Shown here in pieces: positions 36,101-46,186 of a DNA stretch of 64,000 bases; position 1 is the first letter of the stretch; every line of letters starts with the position of its first letter. A program made the position numbers and the translations under genes. Origin of the DNA: Bombyx mori (taxonomy: Eukaryota > Arthropoda > Insecta > Lepidoptera > Bombycidae); the NCBI RefSeq assembly GCF_030269925.1, contig NC_085112.1:13889501-13953500 (forward strand). The letters are read 5' to 3'. The notes beneath the pieces were generated by a model. It did not search any database. It was given only the letters and a program-made list of their open reading frames with translations, and had not been told where the DNA came from.

Positions 36101-39100
36101 TGGCCGACCGGAGCTCCGCCGTGGTCCGGGGCTACGCCCTGCGGCACGACGGAGAGGTGAGGTCAACGCTCCACACGGCCATTCTAGTATATGGACCTCG
36201 CGTATCACGATGTTTGCCCGAAACTAACAGCTGGTTTTTTTTTTTGGTTGCTTTGTTCCTCCTACTTTTGATGCAGGATATATAGTTTCGCATGCCAGTA
36301 AAATTCTCCTCCATATTATCAATAAAAGACTGGAGAGTTTTATCAGTAGGCAAATCGCAAAAGAGCAAGCGGGTTTTGTTAAGGGTCGAGGAACCAGAGA
36401 GCAGATCTTAAACATAAGGCAGTTGGTCGAAAAGGCAAGGGAGTTCAACGTCCCGATGGCTCTCTGCTTCATTGACTACGCCAAGGCTTTTGACTGCATC
36501 AACTGGAAGAAAATGTTCGACGTGATGCAAGAGATGGGAATACCGGACCACCTCGTCTCCCTTGTTCAGACTCTATATATGGATGGAATTACGAGAGTCA
36601 GAATGGACAATGAGTTTTCCCATCCATTTAAGCCCGAACGTGGAGTCAGACAGGGGTGTATTCTTTCCCCACAACTCTTCAACCTCATCGGTGAACACAT
36701 TATGAGGCTCGTTCTGGAGAACTGGGAGGGGGGTATTCGTGTAGGAGGCCACCGAATTAGTAATCTTCGTTTCGCTGATGATACCACTATAATCGGTACC
36801 TCGGAGCGAGAATTGCATGAGCTTCTGAGGAGAGTGGAAGTCGTTAGCAAAGATTACGGACTTTGCATCAACCGATCCAAAACGAAATTGATGTTTGTCG
36901 ATAGAGCTGGCACAATGACACGCACTCACGAACTGCGTGACCTGGACGTGGTGCAGGAATTTGTGTACTTGGGGTCATTAATATCCAGTGACGGTGATTG
37001 TGACAGGGAGGTGGTCAGGAGGGCCCAGATGTCAAAATCAGCCGTGAAGCGATTGGAGAAGATTTGGAGAAATCGCAGCATAAATAAAAAAACTAAGATA
37101 AAGCTCATGAGAACCCTTATCTTCTCCATATTCTTGTACGCTTCTGAGACGTGGACCCTCAAGGGCCGTACCCGATCGAGAATTGACGCATTTGAAATGT
37201 GGTGTTGGCGCAAAATGTTGGGCGTATCATGGACGGAGCGCAGAACAAATGTGTCAATTCTCGAGGAGCTAAACGTCAAGACCCGTCTATCTACAATCTG
37301 CATGCAGCGTCTCCTCAAGTACTTCGGACACGTGGCCCGACAAAATCCCGAGAACTTGGAAAAATTAATAGTTGTAGGTCACGTGGAAGGAAAGAGAAGT
37401 CGAGGAAGATTGCCAACCAGGTGGACGGACATTATCAAGGAGGCCACAAACACCAGCGTCCCGGGCGCCATTAAGCAGGCCGAATGCAGGCAGCATTGGA
37501 GGAAGCTGGTGCAAAAACTGGACCAAGGTGGTCACGACCCTCAGCAATGAGGAAACGACAGAGAAGAATATAGTTTTTATTCCTTTTTTTTTGTTTAGAT
37601 CGGTGGACGAGCTCACAGCCCGCCTGGTGTTAAGTGGTTACTGGACATCTACAACGTAAATGCGCCACCCACCTTGAGATATAAGTTCTATAGTTACAAC
37701 GGCTGCCCCACCCTTCAAACCGAAGCGCATTACTGCTTCACGGCAGAAATAGGCAGGGTGGTGGTATCTACCCGTGCGGACTCACAAGAGGTCCTACCAC
37801 TCTAAATGTTTGACTTATGCTACAGCTTCGATGTACAATACAGTAAATATGTACAGTAAAAGTATTGGGTTTATTTTTGATAGTTTTTTTTTAAATTATG
37901 GCACAGTAATTGTACTACTGGATATTGACAAGATCGTAGTGGTGAACTTTTGTTAAGCGTAGTTTTTGGTTACAGCGCGTGTCGGCAAAGAATATTTGGT
38001 CGGTGGACCTGTCCGGGGGTGGGTCCCAGCGCGTGGTGTGGTCCGTGAGCAAGCCGGCCGCCGAGCGCATCCACTCCGCGGGCCGCGTGCTGCCGGACCG
38101 CAGCGTGCTGTACAAGCACCTCAACCCCAACCTCGTGCTGCTCCTCACCGAGGGACCGGACCCCGTGCACAAAGGTAACTAACTATACTGGGGCCTTAGA
38201 ACTTATATCTCAAGGTGGGTGGCGCATTTACGGTTGTAGATGTCTATAGGCTCCAGTAACCACTTAACACCAGGTGGGCTGTGAGCTCGTCCATCCATCA
38301 AAGCAATAAAAAAATAAAATAAAAAAAAGGTATCTTCCCTCACTATAGTGGTCTCACTGCAGCATTCGACTCGACTCCGGTCATCGTTTTCGTCGAACCC
38401 GTCGCTTGCGACGAAGGGCTCGATGAGCGAATTAACCCACAGACACAGCCCACTGAGTTTCTCGCCGGATCTTCTCAGTGGGTCGCGATTCCGATCCGGT
38501 GGTAGATTCTGCGAAGCACGGCTCTTGCTAGGGCCAGTGCTAGCAACGTCATCAGGTTTGAGCCCCGTGAGCTCACCTACTAGTCAAGGTTACGCTACAA
38601 TAGCCTCTCAATGCTATCAGCTTAGGTAGAAAAAAAAGTCGACTATCATCTATATCTATATCTATACTGATATATAAATCTATAGCGTTTTTTACGGATG
38701 TTTTGTTATAACTACTGAACCATGCATCCGATTGACTTGAAACTTGGTATCCATGTAGAAAATACATGTACTTAATGGATAGGCTTATATTTATACGAGT
38801 TTTGGATTCCCTAATAATAATGACAATAAATAATAATGTTAATTACAATCAATCCTGTCATTCCGTTTCGGCTTGACGTTAGAGAACACCCTGTATAAAG
38901 TAATATCGTTCGGTTGGTGTCCAGACGTGGTGGTGGCGACGTGCGTGGACGGCGTATCGGGCGGCGTGCTGAGCGCGCACGTGCACCGGCGCGCGCGCCG
39001 CCCCGCGCTCCCGCTGCACTCCGAGCACTTCCTCGCCTACCTCTACTACAACGACAAGCAGCGCCGCCACGAGATCGGTGAGAACAGAGCTTAGTTCCGA

Positions 39101-42100
39101 ATCAATTTATTTTATTTTATTGACCTTGTAGGCAAACGAGCATACGGCCCACCTAATGTTGAGCGGTTACCGTAGCCCATGAATTTCAGCAATGCCAGGG
39201 GCAGAGTCAAGCCGCTGCCTACAATGAGGAGTTCCGCAAGAGAACTGTCACAACCCGAGAAGTTGAAAGATTGAAGTGACAGTGGGCCGGGCACATCGCT
39301 CGTTGAACACATGGGACCGAAGAGTCCTCGAGCGGTGACTGCGTATTGGAACACGGTGGACAGACGACCTGGTAAAAGTCGCGGGAAGCCGCTAGATACA
39401 GGTTTTGTGGGACCAGTTATAAGGTACGTACCTTGGGAGAGGCCTATGTCCAACGGTGCATGTCCGTTGAATGAACAAAGAAAAAACGTTCAAATAAACT
39501 GTACAAATAATTTGAAAAGCAATTGTCTTTGAAAAGTCTTTGAAATTTTAGATATTTAGGGTCGTTTTCAAATTTGGGACCAAAAGCGAGTTTTTTGATT
39601 TAATTGTTATTTAATGTTACCGTAATTATAAGTACAGTAAATTTGTTGTCGTGACAACAAGCACGTCGTCCTATAACTATATATTCGTAAATACAATTTT
39701 TACAAAATATATTTTATACAAAAATTAGAACTTAAAAATTATTTTTGCAGTAATGCGTGTTGAAATTCCACAATTTTATTTAATCAGTGTGTAATACATT
39801 AATAAAGGAAAACTAACTGGATGTTAGAACATTATTAAAAACAAAATAAGTACGATTTCTAAGCTTTTTAAAAAAGTTCCTATTTAAATTGTCATCCGTG
39901 TTGGCGTTATCAAATGCGTAAAATGAAAAAAATATAAATGAATATTATATTATATTATCAATAAATGAGTGATTGACTTGATTGTGATGAAGAATTTTTT
40001 ATTCGGAACATGCCTAAATACAAAAAAATTTTGAAAAGTTTAAATTCATGAAATCATTACTTTTTTGGCCGAAAAATTGAAAACGACCCTTTGATGAATG
40101 CATTTATTTTGGTCAGAAATGATATCGACGCTTGAAAAGCAAATGTGACTAAGCGACAATGCGTGAACTTTACAGTAGACTAATTTAAAGTTGAAATACC
40201 TGAAAAAACATCTATTTTAACGAATCTAACTGTAGGATTGAAATGATTTTAATGGACCTAGAAATATATTTTTTTTGCGCATCGAATATGGTTATTGCCT
40301 ATATTTATGTACAAAGTAGTTATTGTCGCTTAGTCACGTTTTTTTTTTTAAATCGTTTTACAAATTCTACCTCCAACGTTATCGGAGCCAATGCTAAGCC
40401 TAATTCTCTTTATTATTGCAGTTCTCGCTATTTTTCCGCAATCTAATACAATTTCCTTAAGTTTTCTAATTCTTACTTCTTATTTCTATTTCTATGCACA
40501 ATATACACACAACACAATATCTAAATATACGATCAGCATATTTACTTAAACTGTTTTATTTATATCTATTGCCTGCTTAGTCACGTTTGCCTTCCAAGCG
40601 TCGATATTAAGTTGTAATAGCGGCGTCGTCAGTGCCCAGTGGCTGGGTAGTTATCTGGGCTGGGTGTGGTTGCAGCCACCCTGGAGCTGTACGAGGGCCC
40701 GGAGCGCTGGGTGCCGGCGGGCGCGGCGTTCAGCTCGCTGCGGGGGGCGCGCGCGCCGCACGTGCAGCGCCACGCCTACATCGTGCCCGCCGCGCCCGCC
40801 GCCGCCGCGCTCTCCGCCACCGAGCGCTCGCTCACCGACAAGCACGTGCTGCGTGCGTATACACCTTTTCCTAAGCTGATAGTCTAATTAAGATAGTCTT
40901 GAGAGGCTATTTCAGCGTAATCCTAACTAGTAGGTGAGCTCGCGGGGCTCAAACCTGACGACTTTGCTAACACGAACCCTAGCAAGAGCCGTGCTTCGTA
41001 GAATCTACCACCGGATCGGAAACGCGATCCATTGAGAAAATCCGGCGAGAAACTCAATGGGCTGTGTCTGAGGGGTATACACCCGCCACACACATATATA
41101 TATATATATAGATTCATGTTAGCGTCCTCAGTGCGTCCATAAAAAAATCACCCAGTTGTGACAAAAAAAATATTTTTTTTTTATTGCGTTGATGGGTGGA
41201 CGAGCTCACAGTCCACCTGATGTTAAGTGGTTACTGGACATCTACAACGTAAATGCGCTACTCACCTTGAGATATAAGTTCTAAGGTCTCAGTATAGTTA
41301 CAACGACTGCCCCACCCTTCAAACCGAAACGCATTACTGCTTCACGGCAAAAATAGGCAGGGCGGTGGTAGCTACCCGCGCGGACTCATAAGAGGCCCTA
41401 CCAGTAAATTAAGCATGCTTGTGTCACAGTGGCGCTGAGCACGGGCGCGATCGTGGAGCTGCCGTGGGCGCTGCTGGAGCCCCGGCGCGCGCTGTCCCCG
41501 GCGGGCGAGGCGCGCGAGGAGGGCCTGGTGCCCTACGCGCCCGAGCTGCCGCTGCCCGCCGAGGCCGTCGTCAACTACAACGCGACGCTGCTCCGCCTCA
41601 CCCGCATACACACCGCGCCCTCCGGACTCGAGTCCACCAGCCTCGTGCTCGCCACCGGACTGGGTACGTTCTCATCGTGACGAGGAAGCAATAACTTAAA
41701 CCGCGGCGTCATCACCGACGGAGTTACCTCTATATGTGATACCAGATGTTCCACGCAATAGGAGCACCTGATCTCCACCTAAACTGGTGTAATAGTACCA
41801 TCTCGAATCATCTAGGCACACATTAAAAAAACATTACGATTTAAACTGTTAAAATTTGTAAAATTGATTTCTTGTTTACTAATAAAAACTAGTCATTTTT
41901 AATGATATTAGAATGTATACAGTAAAAGATCCGCGAATATAAAAACCTTTAGCCGCAAATATAGGAATTGGGTCGCTGTTTTTTTAATTTTTTTTATTAC
42001 TTAGATGGGTGGACGAGCTTCCAGCCCACCTGGTGTTAAGTGGTTACTGGAGCCCATAGACATCTACAGCGTAAATGCGCCAACCCACCTTGAGATATAA

Positions 42101-42436
42101 GTTCTAAGGTCTCAAGCATAGTTACAATGTGAATCGTGAAAACGTGGATTAACGAAGCGTGAATAAGGAGCTTTTACTATATTATAAACCAAAATGCTTA
42201 TTGTTTTTTTGTGAAAACTGAACTTCGAATCGATAATTAGACTCGGAACTAACTATAACAATCGTTGTCCCCCAGACCTGTTCTACACGAGGATAGCTCC
42301 GTCAAAGACCTTCGACCTTCTCAAGGACGACTTCGACTACTACCTCATCAGCGTAGTGCTCGCCGCGCTGGTGCTCGCCACGTACAGCACCAAGTACTTC
42401 GCTGCGAGGAAGATGCTAAAGATGGCCTGGAAGTGA
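27030..42436 (+). CDS. EMC1: ER membrane protein complex subunit 1 (EMC1), 17 coding exons
   Basis: EMC1 is the large, mostly lumenal subunit of the ER membrane protein complex, which inserts tail-anchored and multipass proteins. Coding exons: 27030-27136, 27221-27336, 28138-28269, 28765-28963, 29418-29742, 30006-30198, 30635-30751, 30920-30934, 32486-32658, 34097-34243, 35146-35313, 36052-36156, 37976-38174, 38925-39077, 40676-40852, 41430-41663, 42276-42436. All junctions are GT/AG and phases agree, giving 906 codons. The start ATG precedes a hydrophobic signal peptide (INWFIVFFSLINL) and then the EMC1 N-terminal signature YEDQIGKFDW. A beta-propeller region (residues about 25-400) follows. 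The C-terminal DUF1620 region has GRVLPDRSVLYKHLNPNL, IHTAPSGLEST and SKTFDLLKDDFDY, with one membrane helix at about 875-890 and a basic tail. The gene is complete. The exon 10 donor (GTCCGA) is weak. Human EMC1 is somewhat longer (about 990 residues), mostly through internal loops. Identity is near certain; exact splice sites are by eye. Confidence 0.95.
30920..30934 (+). CDS. EMC1: EMC1 15-nt microexon (exon 8)
   Basis: A polypyrimidine run and AG precede CAGCCAAGATGCACA, which is followed by a good donor (GTGAGT). It is phase 1 on both sides, matching exon 7 (ends GAA G) and exon 9 (starts GT TCG). Including it adds AAKMH plus a split Ser; leaving it out also keeps the frame because 15 is a multiple of 3. 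It may therefore be constitutive or alternative. Confidence 0.6.
31440..31705 (+). repeat. Helitron-like insect repeat fragment in EMC1 intron 8
   Basis: CACTACATAGTATAAAAACA, TCGCTTTCTCTGTCCCTATA, AACTACGCAACGGATTTTGA and ACATCCATGAAATAGTGGAG are familiar from many lepidopteran repeats. Assignment is from memory. Confidence 0.5.
31735..31885 (+). mobile_element. LINE 3' tail fragment, decayed
   Basis: Reads a decayed SEEFSCGDRNTGGGRSPTRW then TQDLLRV and YVQQ with a stop, like the C-terminal end of endonuclease/RT LINEs (compare 39230-39475). A run of 14 G lies at about 31850-31863. Confidence 0.5.
32166..32465 (-). repeat. family B repeat with internal disruption, next to EMC1 exon 9
   Basis: 32166-32372 matches the family B body. 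After a roughly 45-bp interruption, GGTGGTGGTACATACCTGG and GTCTTACCACGAG resemble its 5' end. It stops about 20 bp before the exon 9 acceptor. Confidence 0.65.
32996..33365 (+). repeat. family D repeat, copy 1
   Basis: Shares with 55866-56312 GGGATTTTATGACCTGGTAA, GATGATTAATTTGAGA, TTTTTGGAGGATC(C/T)CGAGAAG and TGTGCACTTTCACAGATA in order. Its right end is truncated. Unknown class. Confidence 0.75.
33785..34069 (+). mobile_element. RTE-type LINE 3' fragment with 14-bp target duplication, just before EMC1 exon 10
   Basis: Insertion 33799-34055 flanked by ATTTGAGATTAGAT (33785-33798 and 34056-34069). It reads FGHVAKKKGENLEKLLITGK, then RPRGRSPMRWSDQI and KGHDPQN with a stop, with no frameshift. 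The right target copy ends only 27 bp before exon 10. Confidence 0.88.
34336..34580 (+). mobile_element. 5'-truncated family A LINE in EMC1 intron 10
   Basis: Decayed ORF end (TGCGTTTCCAGAGATATTTT, CATGTCCTTCTTCAAACGAA) followed by the standard tail to GGCAATCAAATAAAA. Confidence 0.78.
34898..35012 (+). repeat. family B repeat, 5' part
   Basis: ACTGGTGGTAGAATCTC through GCAGTAATGCGTTTCGGTTT to GGGTGGCACAGCCGTTGG; the 3' half is replaced by unrelated sequence. Confidence 0.7.
35336..35730 (-). mobile_element. solo LTR in EMC1 intron 11
   Basis: 35340-35726 (387 bp) has inverted ends TTGTTACGCG and CGCGGCGTAACAA and is flanked by CATA on both sides. On the minus strand it has ACTATACAAGC upstream of TCAGTCAGTAATCGGAACTA, a TATA/initiator-like arrangement. 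No internal retroviral sequence is present. A related fragment lies at 63345-63570. Confidence 0.7.
36280..37576 (+). mobile_element. RTE-type LINE, 5'-truncated, in EMC1 intron 12
   Basis: Insertion about 36289-37567, flanked by ATATAGTTT (36280-36288 and 37568-37576). It starts in the RT domain, keeps the rest of ORF2 open, and ends shortly after the stop in GAGGAAACGACAGAGAAGAA. Confidence 0.87.
36289..37550 (+). pseudogene. RTE-clade reverse transcriptase ORF, 5'-truncated
   Basis: The frame is open from the insertion border (SHASKILLHIINKRLESF) through the first ATG at 36423 to TGA at 37548-37550. RT landmarks: EQAGFVKGRGTREQI, ALCFIDYAKAFDCINW, GVRQGCILSPQLFN, FADDTTIIG (residues 117-125 from 36423), INRSKTKLMF and VYLGSLISSDGDC. 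The C-terminal region has the RTE-like AFEMWCWRKMLGVSW, YFGHVAR and GRLPTRWTDI, ending GGHDPQQ. The fingers and endonuclease are missing, so it is not autonomous, but no internal stop is seen. Confidence 0.88.
37583..37800 (-). repeat. family B repeat
   Basis: GTTTAGATCGGTGGACGAGC to GGACTCACAAGAGGTCCTAC. It begins immediately after the RTE-type LINE. Confidence 0.8.
38188..38330 (+). repeat. family B repeat, 3' half, next to EMC1 exon 13 donor
   Basis: GGGCCTTAGAACTTATATCT to AAAGCAATAAAAAAATAAAA, starting 14 bp after the exon 13 boundary. Confidence 0.78.
38372..38636 (+). mobile_element. family C2 LINE tail
   Basis: GACTCCGGTCATCGTTTTCG, GCCCACTGAGTTTCTCGCCG and GCCCCGTGAGCTCACCTACT to AGCTTAGGTAGAAAAAAAA. 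It carries the 3' UTR and little ORF. Confidence 0.8.
38645..38850 (-). repeat. Helitron-like repeat
   Basis: Complement of the unit at 13487-13735, sharing the GTTTTTTACGGATGTTTTGT and AACTTGGTATCCATGTAGAA segments. Confidence 0.6.
39105..39222 (-). repeat. family A tail next to EMC1 exon 14 donor
   Basis: TTATTGACCTTGTAGGCAAA to AGTCAAGCCGCTGCCTAC, about 28 bp after exon 14. Confidence 0.78.
39230..39475 (+). mobile_element. LINE 3' tail fragment, decayed
   Basis: Reads KLKWQWAGHIAR, GTEESSSGDC and YVQRCMSVE with stops between, the C-terminal ending common to endonuclease/RT LINEs. Confidence 0.5.
39558..40090. repeat. AT-rich element with 17-18 bp inverted ends
   Basis: AGGGTCGTTTTCAAATTT at the left and AATTGAAAACGACCCT at the right. 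About 533 bp, non-coding, probably a DNA-transposon derivative of unknown family. Confidence 0.6.
40122..40607. repeat. MITE with about 38-bp inverted ends, long copy, EMC1 intron 14
   Basis: Left ATATCGACGCTTGAAAAGCA and right GCCTTCCAAGCGTCGATAT, extending into GTGACTAAGCGACAA and its complement. An internal complement (TTGTCGCTTAGTCACGTTT, about 40322-40342) suggests a 220-bp unit later extended. Confidence 0.75.
40890..41075 (-). mobile_element. family C2 LINE tail
   Basis: GTCTTGAGAGGCTATTTCAG to AATGGGCTGTGTCTGAGGGG. An AT microsatellite follows at 41092-41111. Confidence 0.75.
41170..41406 (-). repeat. family B repeat next to EMC1 exon 16 acceptor
   Basis: Near full-length minus-strand copy ending GGCCCTACCAGTA, about 24 bp before exon 16. 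Confidence 0.8.
41981..42125 (-). repeat. family B repeat, 3' half, EMC1 intron 16
   Basis: ATTACTTAGATGGGTGGACG to AAGGTCTCAAGCATAGTTAC. Confidence 0.75.
42276..42436 (+). CDS. EMC1: EMC1 last coding exon: membrane anchor and stop
   Basis: This exon encodes residues 854-906. The conserved LFYTRIAPSKTFDLLKDDFDY is followed by a single hydrophobic helix (about YLISVVLAALVLATY) and a basic cytosolic tail ending MAWK, then TGA at 42434-42436. Human EMC1 has the same type I arrangement. Confidence 0.93.
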
Positions 42437-43860
42437 GCAGCAGAGTCTGCAGCGCGACACCAAATATCGCTTACTTACAACGGAAACGACAAAACTGGTA
42501 CACGCTCACTCACAATAACTGGAAATTACATATTTAAATCTGTTGGGCACGTGCGTTGTCCCTGAGCGGCCGTCTCCGACTGGGTTCGTTGTGGCCGGCG
42601 TTACCATGGCAACACTGAGTAGCACAGCGCCATCTATCGCACGTACACGTAAATTATGAAGCATTTATCACCGGCCCGTTATGATTAATGAATTTATAGT
42701 ATTGTTAATTGATAATTCTTCGAAAGGACACATTGACGATATGCGAATATTATGAAATAGTTGAGTAATTGTTGGATTGTGCACATGTAAAAAAAAATCT
42801 TAATAGTCCAATTGAGCTGTTTTCGTTTATAAAGATGCGAACCACGAGATGTTTGTTAATATTCAATAATACATTTTAGGCAAATTTACAAATTCTAAAC
42901 CTTTTTTTCTCTTTCCTAATCCTTTAAGGATTCTAAACTAAATTCTGATCGGACGTGGCCATGACGCATTTTATTTACAAATCGTAAAACTTTTTTTTTA
43001 AGTTTTACGAATTCTAAATTAAATTCTGACGTGACCGTGACGCCTTGTACTAATCTTATGATTATTGACAACAGAACGAATTAATTCAGTTAAATACAAA
43101 ATAGTCGTTGTTAAAATAAACATTTCGCGTTATTATTTATTTTGTAATATCGTTAATGGCACTCTACGGGTTTGTTGTTCCGATGTCAAACGTTAATATA
43201 ATTATAATGGGAACGGATTGCATGGTTTTTGTTATTTCCATGTCGCCCACACACAGCCTGACAAGCAGCTGTCAAAAAATTATTGTCATTGTTATTGACA
43301 GAGGTGACGGTTGGGTTTGGTTACAACTCTTATTCTGTTGTTTTATGCCCTGAATCACTAATTAATTCCGATATAATATCCTTTTAAAAACATATAAATC
43401 AATATAGATTCTCAAATTCTATAACCAGTCGATTAATACAAATCGGCAAGCTGTTTGAAGCTAATTAAGTTGCTAGAATCAATAATTAATTTATATAAAT
43501 ATAGATAGATAGCGTTTTCACCACTGAACACAAGATATTCAATTCTTCACAAATAGATGCATGATTTATCATTTGGTTACGACGTCATACCTATGGGGTC
43601 ATGTAAAGTTTTTTGTCCCTTTCTTAAGATCTTGACCATCAGATTCTAAGACCAATTGTGAAGTAGATATTGTTTTAGAAGATTCTCTTCTTTTCATTAG
43701 AAGATTTTCTTCGATTTGTAATCATGGAAGTTCATACGGAAATCTTATGAGTCTAAAATAGAGAATTATTGTGTGGTCTAGAAATAATTACTTATTATAT
43801 ACTTTATATACGACATTTTGTCTCTCGGCCGTGTGCCTGATAGCAAATAAAAAATAAAAA
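42437..43860. other. EMC1 3' UTR and downstream intergenic DNA
   Basis: No further gene seen. TTGTACTAATCTTATG and other AT-rich stretches carry no domain; the open frame at 43156-43353 looks accidental. Confidence 0.5.
43115..43120 (+). terminator. candidate EMC1 polyadenylation signal AATAAA
   Basis: This is the first clear AATAAA that I found after the EMC1 stop, about 680 nt downstream. A T-rich stretch follows. The assignment rests on position only. Confidence 0.3.
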
Positions 43861-44175
43861 AATGACGCGCGTGCAACTTGGTGTACGTGAAAGAATTGAA
43901 ACTTCTTTTCCGGTGTGTAGTATTGTGGTTTTCTTCATTTTTCATCCTTAAATCAAATTTGTCTTGTACTAGGGAATGCTGTGTATAAGAGAAACGATCT
44001 AGCTCGCTTTGTCCTTTCCCTCTCTCGACGGTTGAGTGTTTCGCGAGACGTTCTGTCTATTTTCTCACTCTCGCTCTTCCTAAATTGTATCTTTTCTCTC
44101 TAGCCGTAACGAATCTGTCACGAGTTCAATTTTACTCAACAACTTTCAACGCGCCTAAAGAAGTTTCACTTTAAA
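43861..44175 (+). repeat. family F repeat, longest copy
   Basis: From GCGCGTGCAACTTGGTGTAC through CTCACTCTCGCTCTTCC to CAACGCGCCTAAAGAAGTTT. Pieces recur at 9450-9645 and 25018-26070. Class unknown. Confidence 0.6.
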
Positions 44176-44929
44176 AACATTATTTTGTTGATTGATAAAT
44201 GTGTGGTAATTTGGTGAATGTGTCTCGCATCGTCAGTCGATTTCAAAAACGATAGAGAGAGAGACAAAATATAGTGCATCTATTCACACACTGTATCGTT
44301 AACAGGGTTAGTTTTTTTACTAAGAAAAAAAATCTTGAATAGAAAGTTAATTTATTGTAAATGGTTGCTTAAACCTAGGCCCATTGTATTTGATAGTTTA
44401 ACTGTATTACTAATTAAGCAATGTATGTCTGGATTTAGCACTGAAAGCTTTTAAGCATCGTCTCTTCGTGCTTAAAAGTGTCGAGCTCCGCTGTTGAGGG
44501 TCACCTCTACACAAATCAAAGCAAAGTTCAAGTCAATTTTAAACGATATTATGGAAGCTTAACGTTCGTGTGCCCACGGCACAAGTGAAGCCCCCTAAAA
44601 GTGTTGCATCTCAGTCTTTCACATGCTAAATCATATATTTGTCTCTTTTCAGTTTCATATATATGTGTACATGTATGTAAATGTATTTATTTATTGAAAT
44701 TTTTAGAAGTTCGTTATCGATACAAAAATCACGAGTTTGATGTTCCAACGAAAAAAATCAAGATATGTTACATATTTAAGACGATGAAATGATTTATATT
44801 TAAAAACCTAAAAACTTGTACCATTGATCGCAACGCGTGACGTCATATGTGTGGCGATTGTCGAAATCTACATGGAATGTGTTACAATAATTTTATTATT
44901 AGGTATTTGCTTTTTTGAGAGAGAGGACG

Positions 44930-45185
44930 GTTAGCGCAGTACCGACATGTGATGTAATAGAGAGGAGATGCATGTGACTATGTATGGAAATATAGGAGAT
45001 GTATGGAAATGATAGTGCAAGGTAGAGGGGGAAGAGGTCGACCGAAGAAGCCATGGATGGAGTGTGTGAATGACTATATGAGAGAGAGAGAGGAGTGAGT
45101 GTTGAGATGACGACTGATAGAAGAGAATGAAATAGAAAAATTCGCTCCAAAAAAACCTGGTGGGATAAGGACAAAGAAGAAGGGG
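44930..45185 (+). mobile_element. decayed LINE C-terminal fragment
   Basis: Reads GRGGRGRPKKPWMECVNDYM then stops, and ends GGGATAAGGACAAAGAAGAAG. Resembles the Arg-rich end of RTE-like LINE proteins. A GA microsatellite lies near 45080-45093. Confidence 0.4.
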
Positions 45186-45976
45186 TTGTTGCTTATTTTG
45201 GCCTCGAATGACGTCACACGATAATGCATTCAGTCGAATCCTGTATACTTTGAACATATGAATGTCAGACTCTGTATTACGGATGTGAAATATTCTGTTT
45301 TATGTAGAAAAAAGTTTACTTTATTTATTTATTTGTAAAAACATCCACTATAAAAGCATAGTAAAAAGTATCGAATATTAATTCAATTTTGTTTGAAACG
45401 TCACGAACTATCGAGTGTTCAAGTTTCACTAACGCTGTATTTAGTAAGGTGAAGGAATAAATTATAATAAAACTGCATATAGGTATAATTCTGTAATAGG
45501 AAAAATTTATATAAATATGAGTGTTTAGTGTGAAGAAGTAATTAATAAAGGATTGTTTTCAATTGAGCGATTTCTTGCGCGAAACAGCCGTGTAGTCTGA
45601 TCAATACTGAACATACCAGTGTTTGGTCAAATTGACAGAATTCAAAGTTAAATTTACAAATTTCAACTTTACAATACCATTATCGAAAAAGATGGGGACA
45701 ATTATTCTTAAAATATGCATATAATATTTTATTTGCTCATTGTTTATAGTTATTTCTACTATTAACCAAAAAAAATAATGTATAATCGTTTTCTGTATTG
45801 AATCGATATTTGGACAAAATCGATATTTCGGTTTTAATTATCGGTCAATTTGATCTAGCGCTGTAGGAACAGACACGCAAGTATTTTTGGTAGGTCGAGT
45901 CGAGTGATTCGCGTCTTAAGACGACAACGAATATATTAAATTTTTCATTTTGATTTGAAATATCCATATATTTTGA

Positions 45977-46186
45977 CTGGTGGTAGAACCTCTTGTGAGT
46001 CCGCGCGGGTAGGTACCTATTCTGCCTATTTCCGCCGTGAAGCAGTAATGCGTTTCGGTTTGATGGGTGGGGCAGTCGTTGTAACTATACTAGAGACTTA
46101 CATCTTGGAACTTATACCTCAAGGTGGGTGGCGCATTTACATTATAGATGTCTATGGGCTCCAGTAACCACTTAACACCAGGAGGG
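45977..46186 (+). repeat. family B repeat
   Basis: GACTGGTGGTAGAACCTCTT to CCACTTAACACCAGGAGGGC. It lacks the usual poly-A end. Confidence 0.78.

Noticed and set aside
40632..40887. Several overlapping frames around EMC1 exon 15
   Set aside because: High GC removes stop codons in all frames; only the ATLELYEGPERW frame matches EMC1 and the exon phases.
42265..42537. 90-codon plus-strand frame over the EMC1 last exon
   Set aside because: Alternative frame of the terminal exon; the DLFYTRIAPSK frame is the conserved one.
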